A DNA stretch of 38,036 bases from Oscillospiraceae bacterium (GTDB lineage: Bacteria; Bacillota; Clostridia; Oscillospirales; CAG-272), in the NCBI GenBank assembly GCA_015064735.1, contig SVRP01000006.1:1-38036 (forward strand), read 5' to 3'. The notes beneath the pieces are model-generated. The model searched no databases, was not told the DNA's origin, and saw only the letters and a program-made list of their open reading frames with translations. Both the position numbers and the translations under genes were made by a program. Positions 1 through 8,078 of this stretch are shown one piece after another. Each line of letters starts with the position of its first letter. The stretch's first letter is position 1.

Positions 1-2
1 AT

Positions 3-314
3 TATATTCTTATAAATCACGGCGCGAACGACAGAGGTCATACGGCTGAGGAATACGTAACAAAATACGGTGAGCTTCTCGACGTTATAAGAAAGCTCAA
101 TCCCAACGCAAAGATAATTTCTCTTTCCGCATTCTGCGGAGGACATCACGAGGCGCTTGAAAAATTCATCGCCGAGTATAACGAAAAGAACGGAACGAAT
201 ATTCCCTTCATCGACTCCACGGGCTGGGTTCCCGTTGAACCTCTCCACCCTCTGCGCGACGGTCATAAGATAATCGCGGAGCATTTGACAGAAATACTCA
301 AAAACATACTTTAA
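3..314 (+). CDS. SGNH/GDSL-type hydrolase, C-terminal part (5' end outside window)
   Basis: Open frame entering from the left edge (first complete codon at base 3) and ending with TAA at 312-314, about 103 residues. It carries the last two conserved blocks of the SGNH hydrolase superfamily: NHGAND near the start (the Gx-N-D block III with the oxyanion-hole Asn) and HPLRDGH near the end (block V, Asp and catalytic His). Members are esterases or deacetylases acting on carbohydrate or lipid esters. The N-terminal catalytic Ser block lies outside the window, so substrate and localisation cannot be judged. A second SGNH enzyme is encoded at 7333-8007, but the two are clearly different in sequence. 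Confidence 0.8.
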   Translation, partial: YILINHGANDRGHTAEEYVTKYGELLDVIRKLNPNAKIISLSAFCGGHHEALEKFIAEYNEKNGTNIPFIDSTGWVPVEPLHPLRDGHKIIAEHLTEILKNIL

Positions 315-328
315 CGCAAAAAAATATT

Positions 329-372
329 GCCCACCGCATACGGAAAATCCGTATGCGGTGGGCTTGTTTTTG
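329..372. terminator. Strong bidirectional intrinsic terminator
   Basis: A 16-bp perfect stem (329-344 pairing with 348-363) with an AAA loop, followed on the + strand by TTGTTTTT. On the - strand it is followed by a run of T residues (complement of the A tract at 317-324). It lies between two convergent genes and can end both. Confidence 0.9.
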
Positions 373-383
373 TATGCTTTCTA

Positions 384-3254
384 TTAGTTTGCCTGAGCAA
401 GGAATTCGTCCATAAAGTCAAGGCTTTCATTTATTGTAGCCTTGTACTGGGTGTATGCCGTCTCAAAGTTGGTAGAACCGGGGTTGCTTAAATTATTGAG
501 GAGAGGTCCTCTCCAAATCTTGTTACGGATATAACCGGTAGCCTGTGCGTAAATATCAGCATAGTCCCAACGAGCGCCGTTAATAATAAGAGTAAATACA
601 TCGAAAGAGTTCTTGTCAAGGATCTGTCCCTTAACGATCTTCTCTATGTAGAAAGGACGAACGTTATCGTAGCTGAGAGAGTTAAACTTCTCCATAACAG
701 CACTTATCAAGCCGTAATCAAAGGTAGCATTGAAGGCTACACCCGTTATGTTGTGAGCATCCTGTACACCGGTGTAATACTCGCCCTGGTCGGTATCATA
801 CATAGGCATAGGAAGAACACCGAATCCGTCTTCCATGTTCTTGAGTTGTTCAAGACCCGATTCATAGTGGTAAACTACGTCGATGTCAAAGAGCGCATGA
901 CCCTGAGTAAAGAAATCATAGTTTGCTCCGGAGCCATTGATTGCTATGGTTCCGTCGGTAGCCCAGAACTCAGCAACCTTACTAAATGCATTCGAAGTCT
1001 TGGTGTAGTTGGCATCGCTTACGAGGACTCTCTTGTCGGTATCTCCGTCCTTCTGTGTCAATTTTGCATTGAACGCATAAAGGAAACCGTCGCAGAACTC
1101 AGCGCCCTTGATCGATGCGAGGCCGTAGAAGTCATCGCTTTCGTCGGTGGTACCGTTATCCTCGTGGATATCAGCAACCATCTCGTAAAGGACGTCGTAC
1201 GTCCATTCCTTATCAAGAACCATCTGGTAGAGCTGGTCGAAGTCACCGAGACGCTCGGTAGCCTTTGCCTTGTTAAAGAATACAACGTGGCAACGGTCGA
1301 AAACGGAAAGGTTAACGTCACCAACCGCGAGGAAGAGCTTATCGTAGCACTCTGCTTCGCTTATGAAATTCTGATTCCAGTAAGGCTGGTCAAGATTCAT
1401 ATTATAAAGCTGAGCGTTACGAAGGTTCATAAATCCTCCGATGTTGTTCATGGTTCCTGCGTATGCAGCATAGTTACTTATGATATGGAACTGACCTGCT
1501 CCGCTCTTGAAATCTCTCAGAATAAGGTCGTTCATCTTGTCATCAGCTTCGGTATTCTTATAAAGATTGAGTCTTACGTTAAGCTGAGTCTGAACGTCTG
1601 CGTTACGCTTGAAGATAGCTGTCTGGAGATTATCGGGTTCTGTAGTGTCAGATGTCCACTCTCTCATATACTGCTCAGCCGATCTGATGAGAACCGTTAC
1701 CGTTTCACCGTCAAAGGTGTCAGCGGGTATGTCAATCGTAACCACTGAACCGTTAAGATAAACCTTTCCTATATTCCATGCAGGATTTGCGTACTTATTA
1801 CCAAAGGAAATAGCGTTAAATTTATCAAGGTCTGTAATATCTATTCTCTCGATTGCCTTACAACCGACAAACGCATTCATACCTATTGCTGTTACAGCCA
1901 TAGGAATATTTATTGTCTTAAGAGAAGCACATTCCGCAAACGCTCCCGCGCCTATTGTAGTTACCTTTGCGGGAATATTTACCGTTTCAAGAGAGCTACA
2001 GCCGCTAAAGGTATTATCCTTTATTTCGGTAATATTCTTGGATACGTATACCGTCTTAAGCTTGGGGCAATTCTCGAATGCTCCTGCGCCTATGCTCTTT
2101 ACGCTGTCGGGAATGAGAATAGACGTAAGATTTTCGCAGTTTGCAAAGCCGTTTCCAATGATAGCCGTTACAGCCTTGCCCTTATGCTTTGAAGGAACTT
2201 CTATTACGTCCATCATTATGGAGTTACCGACGCTTACGGCATAAGTGCCGTCCGGCTGTATAAAGAAATCAAGATCGGATTCAAGATAAGAGATAGACTC
2301 CTTGAGCTTTTCGATTTCAGCCTCGTAGAACTCTTCAAGAGCCTTGAGAGCATCTTCGTTTGCCTTATTCTTTGCCGCAAGCTCTGCAACCTTTGCGTTG
2401 TAGGCATCGGTAAGAGCCTTGATTGCGTTTGCGTTGGTCGTATCGGCATTCTGGAGCTGGGTTATGAGGGTGTTGATCTCACCGATCTCTTTTTCGGTAT
2501 CAGCTTTAACTTGATTTATTTTCGCTTCAAGCTCGGTTTCAAGATTGGAAATAGCCGTCTCATTTGCGCTTATCTTTCCGTTAAGCTCGGCAACCTTTGC
2601 TTCATAAGCGGTCTTGTGAGCGTTAAGTGCGTTTGTGTTTTCGGTTATCTTATTATTAAGCTCTGTAACCTTTGCGTTGTATGCGGTGGTGAGAGCATCA
2701 ATTGCCGCCTTGTTGTCGGTGTCAGCCTTTTGAAGCTTTGCAAGCTCTGCTTCGTACGCCGCCTTGTGAGCCACGAGAGCGTCTGCGTTTGCTTTATCAG
2801 CCGCTTCAAGCTCTTTTACCTTTGCATTGTATGTAGCAGTAAGAGCATCTATTGCCGCCTTGTTGTCGGTATCGGCTTTTTGAAGCTTTGCAAGCTCTGC
2901 TTCGTACGCCGCCTTGTGAGCCGCGAGAGCGTCTGCGTTCGCCTTGTCTGCATCTTCAAGCTCTTTTACCTTTGCGTTGTAAGCGGTAGTAAGAGCTTTT
3001 AGCTCCTCCTTTGCTTCATCGCTACTCTTTTCAAGAATGGCGATCTTTGCTTCACAAACAGCCCTCAAGCTACTGATTTCGGTAAGTGCTACATCGTTTT
3101 TAGCGGTTACCTCGGCTTTAAGGGTATTTACAAAACCGTCAACCTCAGTTTTTGTGTAGCCGTTGCTACTACTCACCTGATCCAAGCACGACGTCATGGA
3201 AAATACAGATGCGCACATGAGAATTGCGAGAACTACGGATAAAAGTTTTTTCAT
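384..3254 (-). CDS. Lipoprotein fusing coiled-coil repeats, BspA-type LRR and extracellular solute-binding domain
   Basis: 956 residues. The start is set at 3254 by an AAAGGAG site at 3261-3267; a longer in-frame start at 3293 lacks one and would spoil the signal peptide. Residues 1-23 are a lipoprotein signal with lipobox MTSC (Cys23). Residues about 35-330 are Ala/Lys/Glu-rich coiled coil, including a nearly exact 50-residue tandem repeat. Residues about 335-510 contain four or five BspA-type leucine-rich repeats (LRR_5) with the IPxxVxxIGxxAFxxC pattern. Residues about 515-956 resemble family 1 extracellular solute-binding proteins. The product is probably tethered outside the membrane, with the binding domain held away on a rod. 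No ABC permease or ATPase gene is adjacent, so a transport partner is unknown. It has its own near-perfect promoter at 3414-3442. The domain combination is unusual; each domain assignment is by pattern only. Confidence 0.8.
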   Translation of the reverse strand: MKKLLSVVLAILMCASVFSMTSCLDQVSSSNGYTKTEVDGFVNTLKAEVTAKNDVALTEISSLRAVCEAKIAILEKSSDEAKEELKALTTAYNAKVKELEDADKANADALAAHKAAYEAELAKLQKADTDNKAAIDALTATYNAKVKELEAADKANADALVAHKAAYEAELAKLQKADTDNKAAIDALTTAYNAKVTELNNKITENTNALNAHKTAYEAKVAELNGKISANETAISNLETELEAKINQVKADTEKEIGEINTLITQLQNADTTNANAIKALTDAYNAKVAELAAKNKANEDALKALEEFYEAEIEKLKESISYLESDLDFFIQPDGTYAVSVGNSIMMDVIEVPSKHKGKAVTAIIGNGFANCENLTSILIPDSVKSIGAGAFENCPKLKTVYVSKNITEIKDNTFSGCSSLETVNIPAKVTTIGAGAFAECASLKTINIPMAVTAIGMNAFVGCKAIERIDITDLDKFNAISFGNKYANPAWNIGKVYLNGSVVTIDIPADTFDGETVTVLIRSAEQYMREWTSDTTEPDNLQTAIFKRNADVQTQLNVRLNLYKNTEADDKMNDLILRDFKSGAGQFHIISNYAAYAGTMNNIGGFMNLRNAQLYNMNLDQPYWNQNFISEAECYDKLFLAVGDVNLSVFDRCHVVFFNKAKATERLGDFDQLYQMVLDKEWTYDVLYEMVADIHEDNGTTDESDDFYGLASIKGAEFCDGFLYAFNAKLTQKDGDTDKRVLVSDANYTKTSNAFSKVAEFWATDGTIAINGSGANYDFFTQGHALFDIDVVYHYESGLEQLKNMEDGFGVLPMPMYDTDQGEYYTGVQDAHNITGVAFNATFDYGLISAVMEKFNSLSYDNVRPFYIEKIVKGQILDKNSFDVFTLIINGARWDYADIYAQATGYIRNKIWRGPLLNNLSNPGSTNFETAYTQYKATINESLDFMDEFLAQAN
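2701..3000 (-). repeat. 150-bp in-frame tandem repeat (two copies) inside the lipoprotein coiled coil
   Basis: Two adjacent 150-bp segments (2701-2850 and 2851-3000) are about 90% identical and encode the 50-residue unit with DKANADAL, HKAAYEAEL and YNAKV motifs. The period is a multiple of three, so copy-number change would lengthen or shorten the rod without a frameshift. More diverged units continue on both sides (for example at 2380-2450 and 2590-2700). Confidence 0.85.
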
Positions 3255-3413
3255 TTCTTTCTCCTTTGGTTTTTTTATTTTATATTCAACCATTTAACTT
3301 TAGAGGCTTTCTCCACAGAAAATTCCGCATGCGTATCTACAGCGTGTCATACTGACGGATACTCAGGCTTTTTTGGACGCAGTTAAATGCAAGCATCTAA
3401 AATTTTATGACAT

Positions 3414-3442
3414 ATTATAACACTTTTCTTTATATTTGTCAA
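3414..3442 (-). promoter_or_regulatory. Sigma-A promoter of the LRR/solute-binding lipoprotein
   Basis: On the minus strand TTGACA (3437-3442), 17-nt spacer, TATAAT (3414-3419): a consensus promoter just after the MATE gene. It leaves a leader of about 150 nt before the lipoprotein start. I see no obvious riboswitch in the leader. Confidence 0.85.
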
Positions 3443-3448
3443 GACTTT

Positions 3449-4780
3449 TTAATATCCGTACTTTTCCCTTTTTATAAATACGAAGAACAGCGAAATCGCA
3501 ACAGCCATGACCTCGGCGACTACCACCGACCACCAGATCCCGTCTATCCCGCCGAAAATCAAAGGCAAAAGCATAACCGCTGCCGTTTGAAAAACAAGCG
3601 TACGCAAAAATGATATGAGTGCAGAGGTAAGTCCGTCGTTAAGGGCTGTGAAAAAGCTCGAAAAATATATAGCAAAGCCCATAAATAAAAAGGACAGCGA
3701 ATAAATCTTAAAGCCCCGCGCAGTAAGTCTGAACAAATATTCGTCGTAGCCTACAAAAAGTCTTGACATAGGAGATGAAAGGAAGAATGCCGCCCCTAAC
3801 ATACATACCGAAAATATTCCGATTATAACACAGCTTTTCCTCAACAGTCCCCGAAGCTCCCGTCTGTTTTCAGCTCCGAAATGATACCCCACAACAGGTG
3901 CTACACCTATTGAATATCCTATAAAAACAGCGTTGAATATCATTCCCACGTACATAAGCACTCCGTAAGCCGCCACACCGCTCTCGCCCTCATATTTGAG
4001 AAGCTGAAAATTGTAAAGAATTCCCACAACAGAAAAGGCTATATTTGACATAAGCTCGGATGAGCCGTTAGTACAGGTCTTAAGCAATGCGGCACCGTCC
4101 ATTTTTGTTCGGCAAAGGCGCAACAGACTCTTGTTTTTTCTGCTGAAATACACTATTGGCACAACAGCTCCTATACACTGACTGACGGCGGTAGCGATTG
4201 CCGCTCCCTCAAGTCCCGCGCCGAGAGCGCCCACGAGAATAGCGTCGAGCGCCATATTCGTAACACCCGAGGCAACCGTTACAGCAAGCCCGAGCTGAGG
4301 CTTCTCCGCTGTTATAAAAAAGCTTTGAAATTCCATCTGCAAAATAAACGCGGTAAGCGCTGAAAGTATTATTCTTCCGTATACTACCGCTCTTTCGAGA
4401 AGAAATCCCTCCGCCCCGAAAAGTCGCGCCACCGTCGGCATAAAAATTATTCCCACGGCTGAAAGCAACAAGCCTACGGCGATCGACACGTACACGATAA
4501 GCGAAAATATTTCATTCGCCTTTTTTGCGTCTCCCTCTCCGAGTGTCTTTGACACAAGGGCGCTGCCACCCGTTCCAAACATAAATCCTACCGCTCCGAG
4601 TATCATCAGGAATGGCATAATGAGATTTATAGCCGCAAATTCGGTTGTATGACAGAAATTAGACACGAAAAAGCCATCAACCACGCTGTAGATCGAGGTA
4701 AAAACCATCATTATCATTGACGGCAAAGTAAATCTTAAAAGTTTTTTATAATTAAAGTGATCCGAAAGACTGATATTCAT
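3449..4780 (-). CDS. MATE family multidrug/sodium antiporter
   Basis: 443 residues with about twelve hydrophobic segments, the usual MATE length and topology. The N-terminal region LPSMIMMVFTSIYSVVDGFFVSNF and the following GTGGSALVSKTLGEGD stretch match the MatE family pattern. MATE proteins export organic cations, drugs or metabolites using a sodium or proton gradient. The start codon lies 10 bp after the stop of the upstream nitrilase-GDPD gene on the same strand, with only a weak ribosome binding site, so it is probably cotranscribed and translationally coupled. No terminator is visible between its stop and the promoter of the next gene. The substrate cannot be deduced. Confidence 0.9.
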   Translation of the reverse strand: MNISLSDHFNYKKLLRFTLPSMIMMVFTSIYSVVDGFFVSNFCHTTEFAAINLIMPFLMILGAVGFMFGTGGSALVSKTLGEGDAKKANEIFSLIVYVSIAVGLLLSAVGIIFMPTVARLFGAEGFLLERAVVYGRIILSALTAFILQMEFQSFFITAEKPQLGLAVTVASGVTNMALDAILVGALGAGLEGAAIATAVSQCIGAVVPIVYFSRKNKSLLRLCRTKMDGAALLKTCTNGSSELMSNIAFSVVGILYNFQLLKYEGESGVAAYGVLMYVGMIFNAVFIGYSIGVAPVVGYHFGAENRRELRGLLRKSCVIIGIFSVCMLGAAFFLSSPMSRLFVGYDEYLFRLTARGFKIYSLSFLFMGFAIYFSSFFTALNDGLTSALISFLRTLVFQTAAVMLLPLIFGGIDGIWWSVVVAEVMAVAISLFFVFIKREKYGY

Positions 4781-4790
4781 TTTGCGTCTT

Positions 4791-6401
4791 TTACTTTTTC
4801 AATGTGTTTGATATATTAAGATAGTCGTTTGTGAGGATAGTGTCTATGCCCATTTCACGGTACTTTCTTGCCTCTTGAGGGTCATCGGCAAAGAATACGT
4901 TGCAGAGTATACCGTGCTCATGTGCCTTTTTAACAGTTTCCTCTGTGAAATAGGGCTTGAAGAGCTGGATCTTGTATGCTCCAAGCTTGATTGCCCGTTC
5001 GACCATAGACATGGGGTCTTTGTTTCCGTCCCAGCCGACACAACACCTGATGTCGGAGGCATATTCCATGGCGCGCCTTATCATTTTATCGCTCGAGGTC
5101 ATGAAATATACGTGCTGCGAACAGTCGTATTTGCGGATAAGTGCGACTATTTCTTCGAGCATGTCGCATTCAAATTCATGATCCCATATCTTTACGTGGA
5201 TGTTCATAATCACCCGTCCCGCAAATTTTTGCAGGATCTCCTCAAAGGTGGGTATCTTAAGACCCGCAAATTTTTCTCCGTACTTTGCCCCGAAATCAAG
5301 CTCTAAAAGCTCCGCGTAGGTATGATCGTATATCTTTCCCGTACCGTTGCTGACGCGGTCAAGAGTAGAGTCGTGACATGAAACGATGACTCCGTCCTTT
5401 GTTGACCAAAGGTCAAATTCGATTTCCTCGGCACCGAGAGCCACCGCCGCGCCAAAGGCTGGCATACTGTTTTCGGGAGCTACCGTATTGAAGCCTCTGT
5501 GAGCGCAGATTCGAGGATATTTCATTACCTGATCGAATGGAACTACGGATGCCCCACCGTTTCGGTAGAGCCAAGGACGTCTGCCTTCCTCTATGTATTC
5601 ATAGTGAGCCTTAGGAGCACCCATATGTCCCGCAGGCTTATAGTATTTTGCCCTTGGATCAATGTCGCAAATACCGAGACCTACACGGCTTTCCATATTC
5701 AAAACCGTTTTTCCGTCCGGAGCTACCACCATACTGCATCCGCATTTTTTCACGTCCTCTCCAAGGGAGACAGACGCGCGAACAAGATATGCGTTGGTGT
5801 TGTAGCAAAGGAATTTGTTGATTATTGAAAGAGCCTCGTGGCTGTCGGTGCGCTGAAGTGAGCAGCCGATGATTATATCCACGTTTTCTCGCGCGATCCT
5901 TGCGAAATTCTCGTAAAAATAAAAGTCGTAACAGGTAAGGAATCCGAATCGAAGACCCTCTATCTCCATAACGTAGGGCTCTGCGATCTCATAGCTGTAA
6001 GCCACGTCAAGCTCGTGTCCCCCCTCGGCGTCGGTCTTTACCTCGCTTGGAGCGGGATGCGCCTTAAAATATCTGCCCACGATCTTCCCGCTTCTGTCAA
6101 TGGCATGGGTGGTGTTTCTCACACCGTTTTCGGTTTTATATCCCGCGTTTACGAAAATCAGAGAATTACAACGCTTGGCGGTTTCCGACGCTTTTTTCAT
6201 TAACGTTTCGTTGAACTCTCTTACCGCTCCGTAAAAGCCTTCCTTTCCCACAACGTCGGCAAGCGCGTCGCTGTATTCGGGCAGGACTATAAGATCCATA
6301 CTGCTATCGCATTTGTCCATAAGCATAAGAAGTTCTTCAAAGCATTTTCTCGCGTCCCTTGGGTCAAACGAATATTTCGGCTGAATAACGCATATCTTCA
6401 T
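4791..6401 (-). CDS. Fusion of nitrilase (carbon-nitrogen hydrolase) and glycerophosphodiester phosphodiesterase domains
   Basis: 536 residues; start at 6401 chosen for its AAAGGAG site and the MKICVIQP beginning typical of nitrilases. Residues 1 to about 275 are a CN-hydrolase domain with the Glu-Lys-Cys triad visible as LPEY (Glu42), YFKAH (Lys113) and LTCYD (Cys157). Residues about 293-536 are a GDPD TIM-barrel domain with HRG (301-303), the metal ligands in EIEFD (Glu328, Asp330) and CHD (His343). Nitrilases cleave amides or nitriles; GDPD releases glycerol-3-phosphate and an alcohol from glycerophosphodiesters. No signal peptide is seen, so it should act in the cytoplasm. Both active sites look intact. 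The gene heads an operon with the MATE exporter and has its own promoter at 6444-6472. The physiological substrate linking the two activities is unknown. Confidence 0.85.
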   Translation of the reverse strand: MKICVIQPKYSFDPRDARKCFEELLMLMDKCDSSMDLIVLPEYSDALADVVGKEGFYGAVREFNETLMKKASETAKRCNSLIFVNAGYKTENGVRNTTHAIDRSGKIVGRYFKAHPAPSEVKTDAEGGHELDVAYSYEIAEPYVMEIEGLRFGFLTCYDFYFYENFARIARENVDIIIGCSLQRTDSHEALSIINKFLCYNTNAYLVRASVSLGEDVKKCGCSMVVAPDGKTVLNMESRVGLGICDIDPRAKYYKPAGHMGAPKAHYEYIEEGRRPWLYRNGGASVVPFDQVMKYPRICAHRGFNTVAPENSMPAFGAAVALGAEEIEFDLWSTKDGVIVSCHDSTLDRVSNGTGKIYDHTYAELLELDFGAKYGEKFAGLKIPTFEEILQKFAGRVIMNIHVKIWDHEFECDMLEEIVALIRKYDCSQHVYFMTSSDKMIRRAMEYASDIRCCVGWDGNKDPMSMVERAIKLGAYKIQLFKPYFTEETVKKAHEHGILCNVFFADDPQEARKYREMGIDTILTNDYLNISNTLKK

Positions 6402-6443
6402 ATTTTTCTCCTTTGATATGAAAAGATTTTCTGTATTGCCTAT

Positions 6444-6472
6444 ATTGTAACACAATTCATTATTTAAATCAA
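6444..6472 (-). promoter_or_regulatory. Promoter of the nitrilase-GDPD/MATE operon
   Basis: Minus strand TTGATT (6467-6472), 17-nt spacer, TACAAT (6444-6449) preceded by TGT. It lies back to back with the plus-strand promoter at 6493-6521, only about 20 bp away, so the two divergent transcription units could be coregulated. Confidence 0.7.
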
Positions 6473-6492
6473 TAAAATTTCCCCAATAGATA

Positions 6493-6521
6493 TTGATGTT
6501 TTGGATGAATTATGATACAAT
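6493..6521 (+). promoter_or_regulatory. Promoter of the EEP/SGNH hydrolase pair
   Basis: TTGATG (6493-6498), 17-nt spacer, TACAAT (6516-6521), about 30 bp upstream of the first gene's GGAGG site at 6540-6544. Confidence 0.7.
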
Positions 6522-6550
6522 TATTAAAACAATATATTCGGAGGTTTTTT

Positions 6551-7303
6551 ATGGAGCTCAAGGTAATAAGCTTTAATATACGTTGCTGCGATGACAAAAA
6601 CGGGCACTCCATCGAAGAACGCGCCCCAAGACTTGCGCAGACGATTCTTCCCTGCGACGCTGACCTTATAGGTATTCAGGAATTTCGTCCCAAATGGGAG
6701 GCTCATTTCGAAAAATATTTCGGTAAGGATTACGAGCTGTTCAACAAGTACAGAGACGATACAAGATTTGAATCCGCGCCTATTCTTTGGAAGAAGGACA
6801 AATTTGACGTTATCGAAAAGGGATATTTCTGGCTCTCGGACACCCCCCAGATCATGTCCGCAGGTTGGGATTCTCTCGGACATAACAGAATATGCGAGTA
6901 CGTGATCCTGCTCCACAAGGAAAGCGGCAAAAAGTTCAATTTTATGAACACTCACTACGGATTTAGCGACGACTGCCAGATCAAAAGCTCTGCTCTTATC
7001 GCAAATAAGGCAAAGGAGCTTTCAGCGCTTCCCACCTTTGTTACGGGAGATTTCAACATGACCCCGGGCAGCGCGGGCTACGCTGAGCTCACCAAGCACT
7101 TTGCAGACTCAAATATGCTTACCTCAAAGGATACGAGAGCTACCTTCCACGGATATGCTCCCGAAAAGAATTCTACCGAGCATATAGACTATTGCTTTGT
7201 AAGCGAGGGCGTAACCCCCACTCACAGAGAGCTTCTTGACAAGACCTTCGACGGCAAGTACCCCTCAGACCACTACGGTGTTTTCGTAAAGCTTGAAATA
7301 TAA
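6551..7303 (+). CDS. Endonuclease/exonuclease/phosphatase family hydrolase
   Basis: 250 residues; the start at 6551 has GGAGG six bases upstream, whereas the in-frame ATG at 6512 overlaps the promoter. Motifs of the DNase I-like EEP fold are complete: SFNIRCC at the N-terminus, GIQEF (metal-binding Glu), TGDFNMTPGS (Asp/Asn of the active site) and SDHYG at the C-terminus (catalytic Asp-His). Family members hydrolyse phosphodiesters in nucleic acids, sphingomyelin or inositol phosphates; nothing here fixes the substrate. There is no signal peptide. It is followed 29 bp later by an SGNH hydrolase gene in the same direction, and it diverges from the nitrilase-GDPD operon. Confidence 0.88.
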   Translation: MELKVISFNIRCCDDKNGHSIEERAPRLAQTILPCDADLIGIQEFRPKWEAHFEKYFGKDYELFNKYRDDTRFESAPILWKKDKFDVIEKGYFWLSDTPQIMSAGWDSLGHNRICEYVILLHKESGKKFNFMNTHYGFSDDCQIKSSALIANKAKELSALPTFVTGDFNMTPGSAGYAELTKHFADSNMLTSKDTRATFHGYAPEKNSTEHIDYCFVSEGVTPTHRELLDKTFDGKYPSDHYGVFVKLEI

Positions 7304-7332
7304 TTTATACATATATAAGGAGATTTAAAACA

Positions 7333-8007
7333 ATGGAACTCAAAGGAAAAGTAATTAATTTTCTTGGAGACAGTATTACCGAGGGTGTAGGCGTTTCGGA
7401 TATTCCCAACTGCCGTTACGATAACGTGCTTCACAGGAGATTCGATCTTGCCGGACACAACAACTACGGCATAGGCGGCACCCGTCTTGCCTATCAGGAA
7501 AGCCCCAGTGAAAAGCCCGCTCACGACCTCTATTTCCTCGGCAGAGCGCACAAGATGACCTCTAAAGCCGACATGGTAGTCGTTTACGGCGGCGTTAACG
7601 ACTATATCCACGGCGACGCGTATTTCGGAACCATGGACGACAGAACCCCCACCACCTTCTGCGGAGCTGTATGGTGTCTTATGGACTACCTCACCACCGC
7701 ATACGAGGGCAAGCCCATAGTATTCATGACCCCTGCTCATATGCATTTCAAGGGTGTTTCGGATAAGGAAGTATCTCCCCGCCCCATGAAGAAGCCCGAC
7801 GCAAAGCCCCTCCAGGCATACGTTGACGTTATCAAGGCAAGAGGCAAGGAATTCAACATCCCCGTTCTCGACCTCTTTGAAAATCTCGGTATCGACCCCA
7901 ACAACGAGGAGCAGAGAGAAAAGTACACCGTTGACGGCCTCCACTTCAACAATGAGGGACAGGCGTTCCTTGCAAAGGCTCTCGGAGATTTTATCGAGGC
8001 GCTTTGA
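7333..8007 (+). CDS. SGNH/GDSL-family hydrolase (esterase/lipase-like)
   Basis: 224 residues, preceded by AAGGAG at 7317-7322. SGNH blocks are all present: GDSITEG (block I, nucleophile Ser) near residue 13-19, GIGGTRLA (block II Gly), YGGVNDY (block III Asn) and DGLHFNNEG (block V Asp and His). Length and lack of a signal peptide fit a cytosolic esterase or acetylesterase of the carbohydrate-esterase type. It is the second gene of a two-gene unit with the EEP enzyme and ends at a strong hairpin terminator. The true ester substrate cannot be inferred. Confidence 0.9.
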   Translation: MELKGKVINFLGDSITEGVGVSDIPNCRYDNVLHRRFDLAGHNNYGIGGTRLAYQESPSEKPAHDLYFLGRAHKMTSKADMVVVYGGVNDYIHGDAYFGTMDDRTPTTFCGAVWCLMDYLTTAYEGKPIVFMTPAHMHFKGVSDKEVSPRPMKKPDAKPLQAYVDVIKARGKEFNIPVLDLFENLGIDPNNEEQREKYTVDGLHFNNEGQAFLAKALGDFIEAL

Positions 8008-8030
8008 TTTAAGTATCAATTCACATAAAA

Positions 8031-8064
8031 CAGAGCTGTCTCAATTTGAGACAGCTCCGTTTTG
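8031..8064. terminator. Bidirectional intrinsic terminator
   Basis: Perfect inverted repeat with arms GAGCTGTCTCAA (8033-8044) and its complement (8046-8057), flanked by AAAAC and CGTTTTG. It sits between the convergent SGNH hydrolase and DUF11 genes. Confidence 0.85.
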
Positions 8065-8078
8065 CTCTAAAGCTTAAA

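Noticed and set aside
753-1748. Long open frame (331 codons) on the plus strand
   Set aside because: It lies antisense to the solute-binding lipoprotein, has no ribosome binding site, and its sequence reads as reverse-strand shadow of a strongly coding gene with biased third positions.
7273-8019. Open frame of 248 codons antisense to the SGNH hydrolase
   Set aside because: The plus-strand frame has all catalytic SGNH blocks and a proper AAGGAG start; the antisense product has no recognisable motif or start signal.
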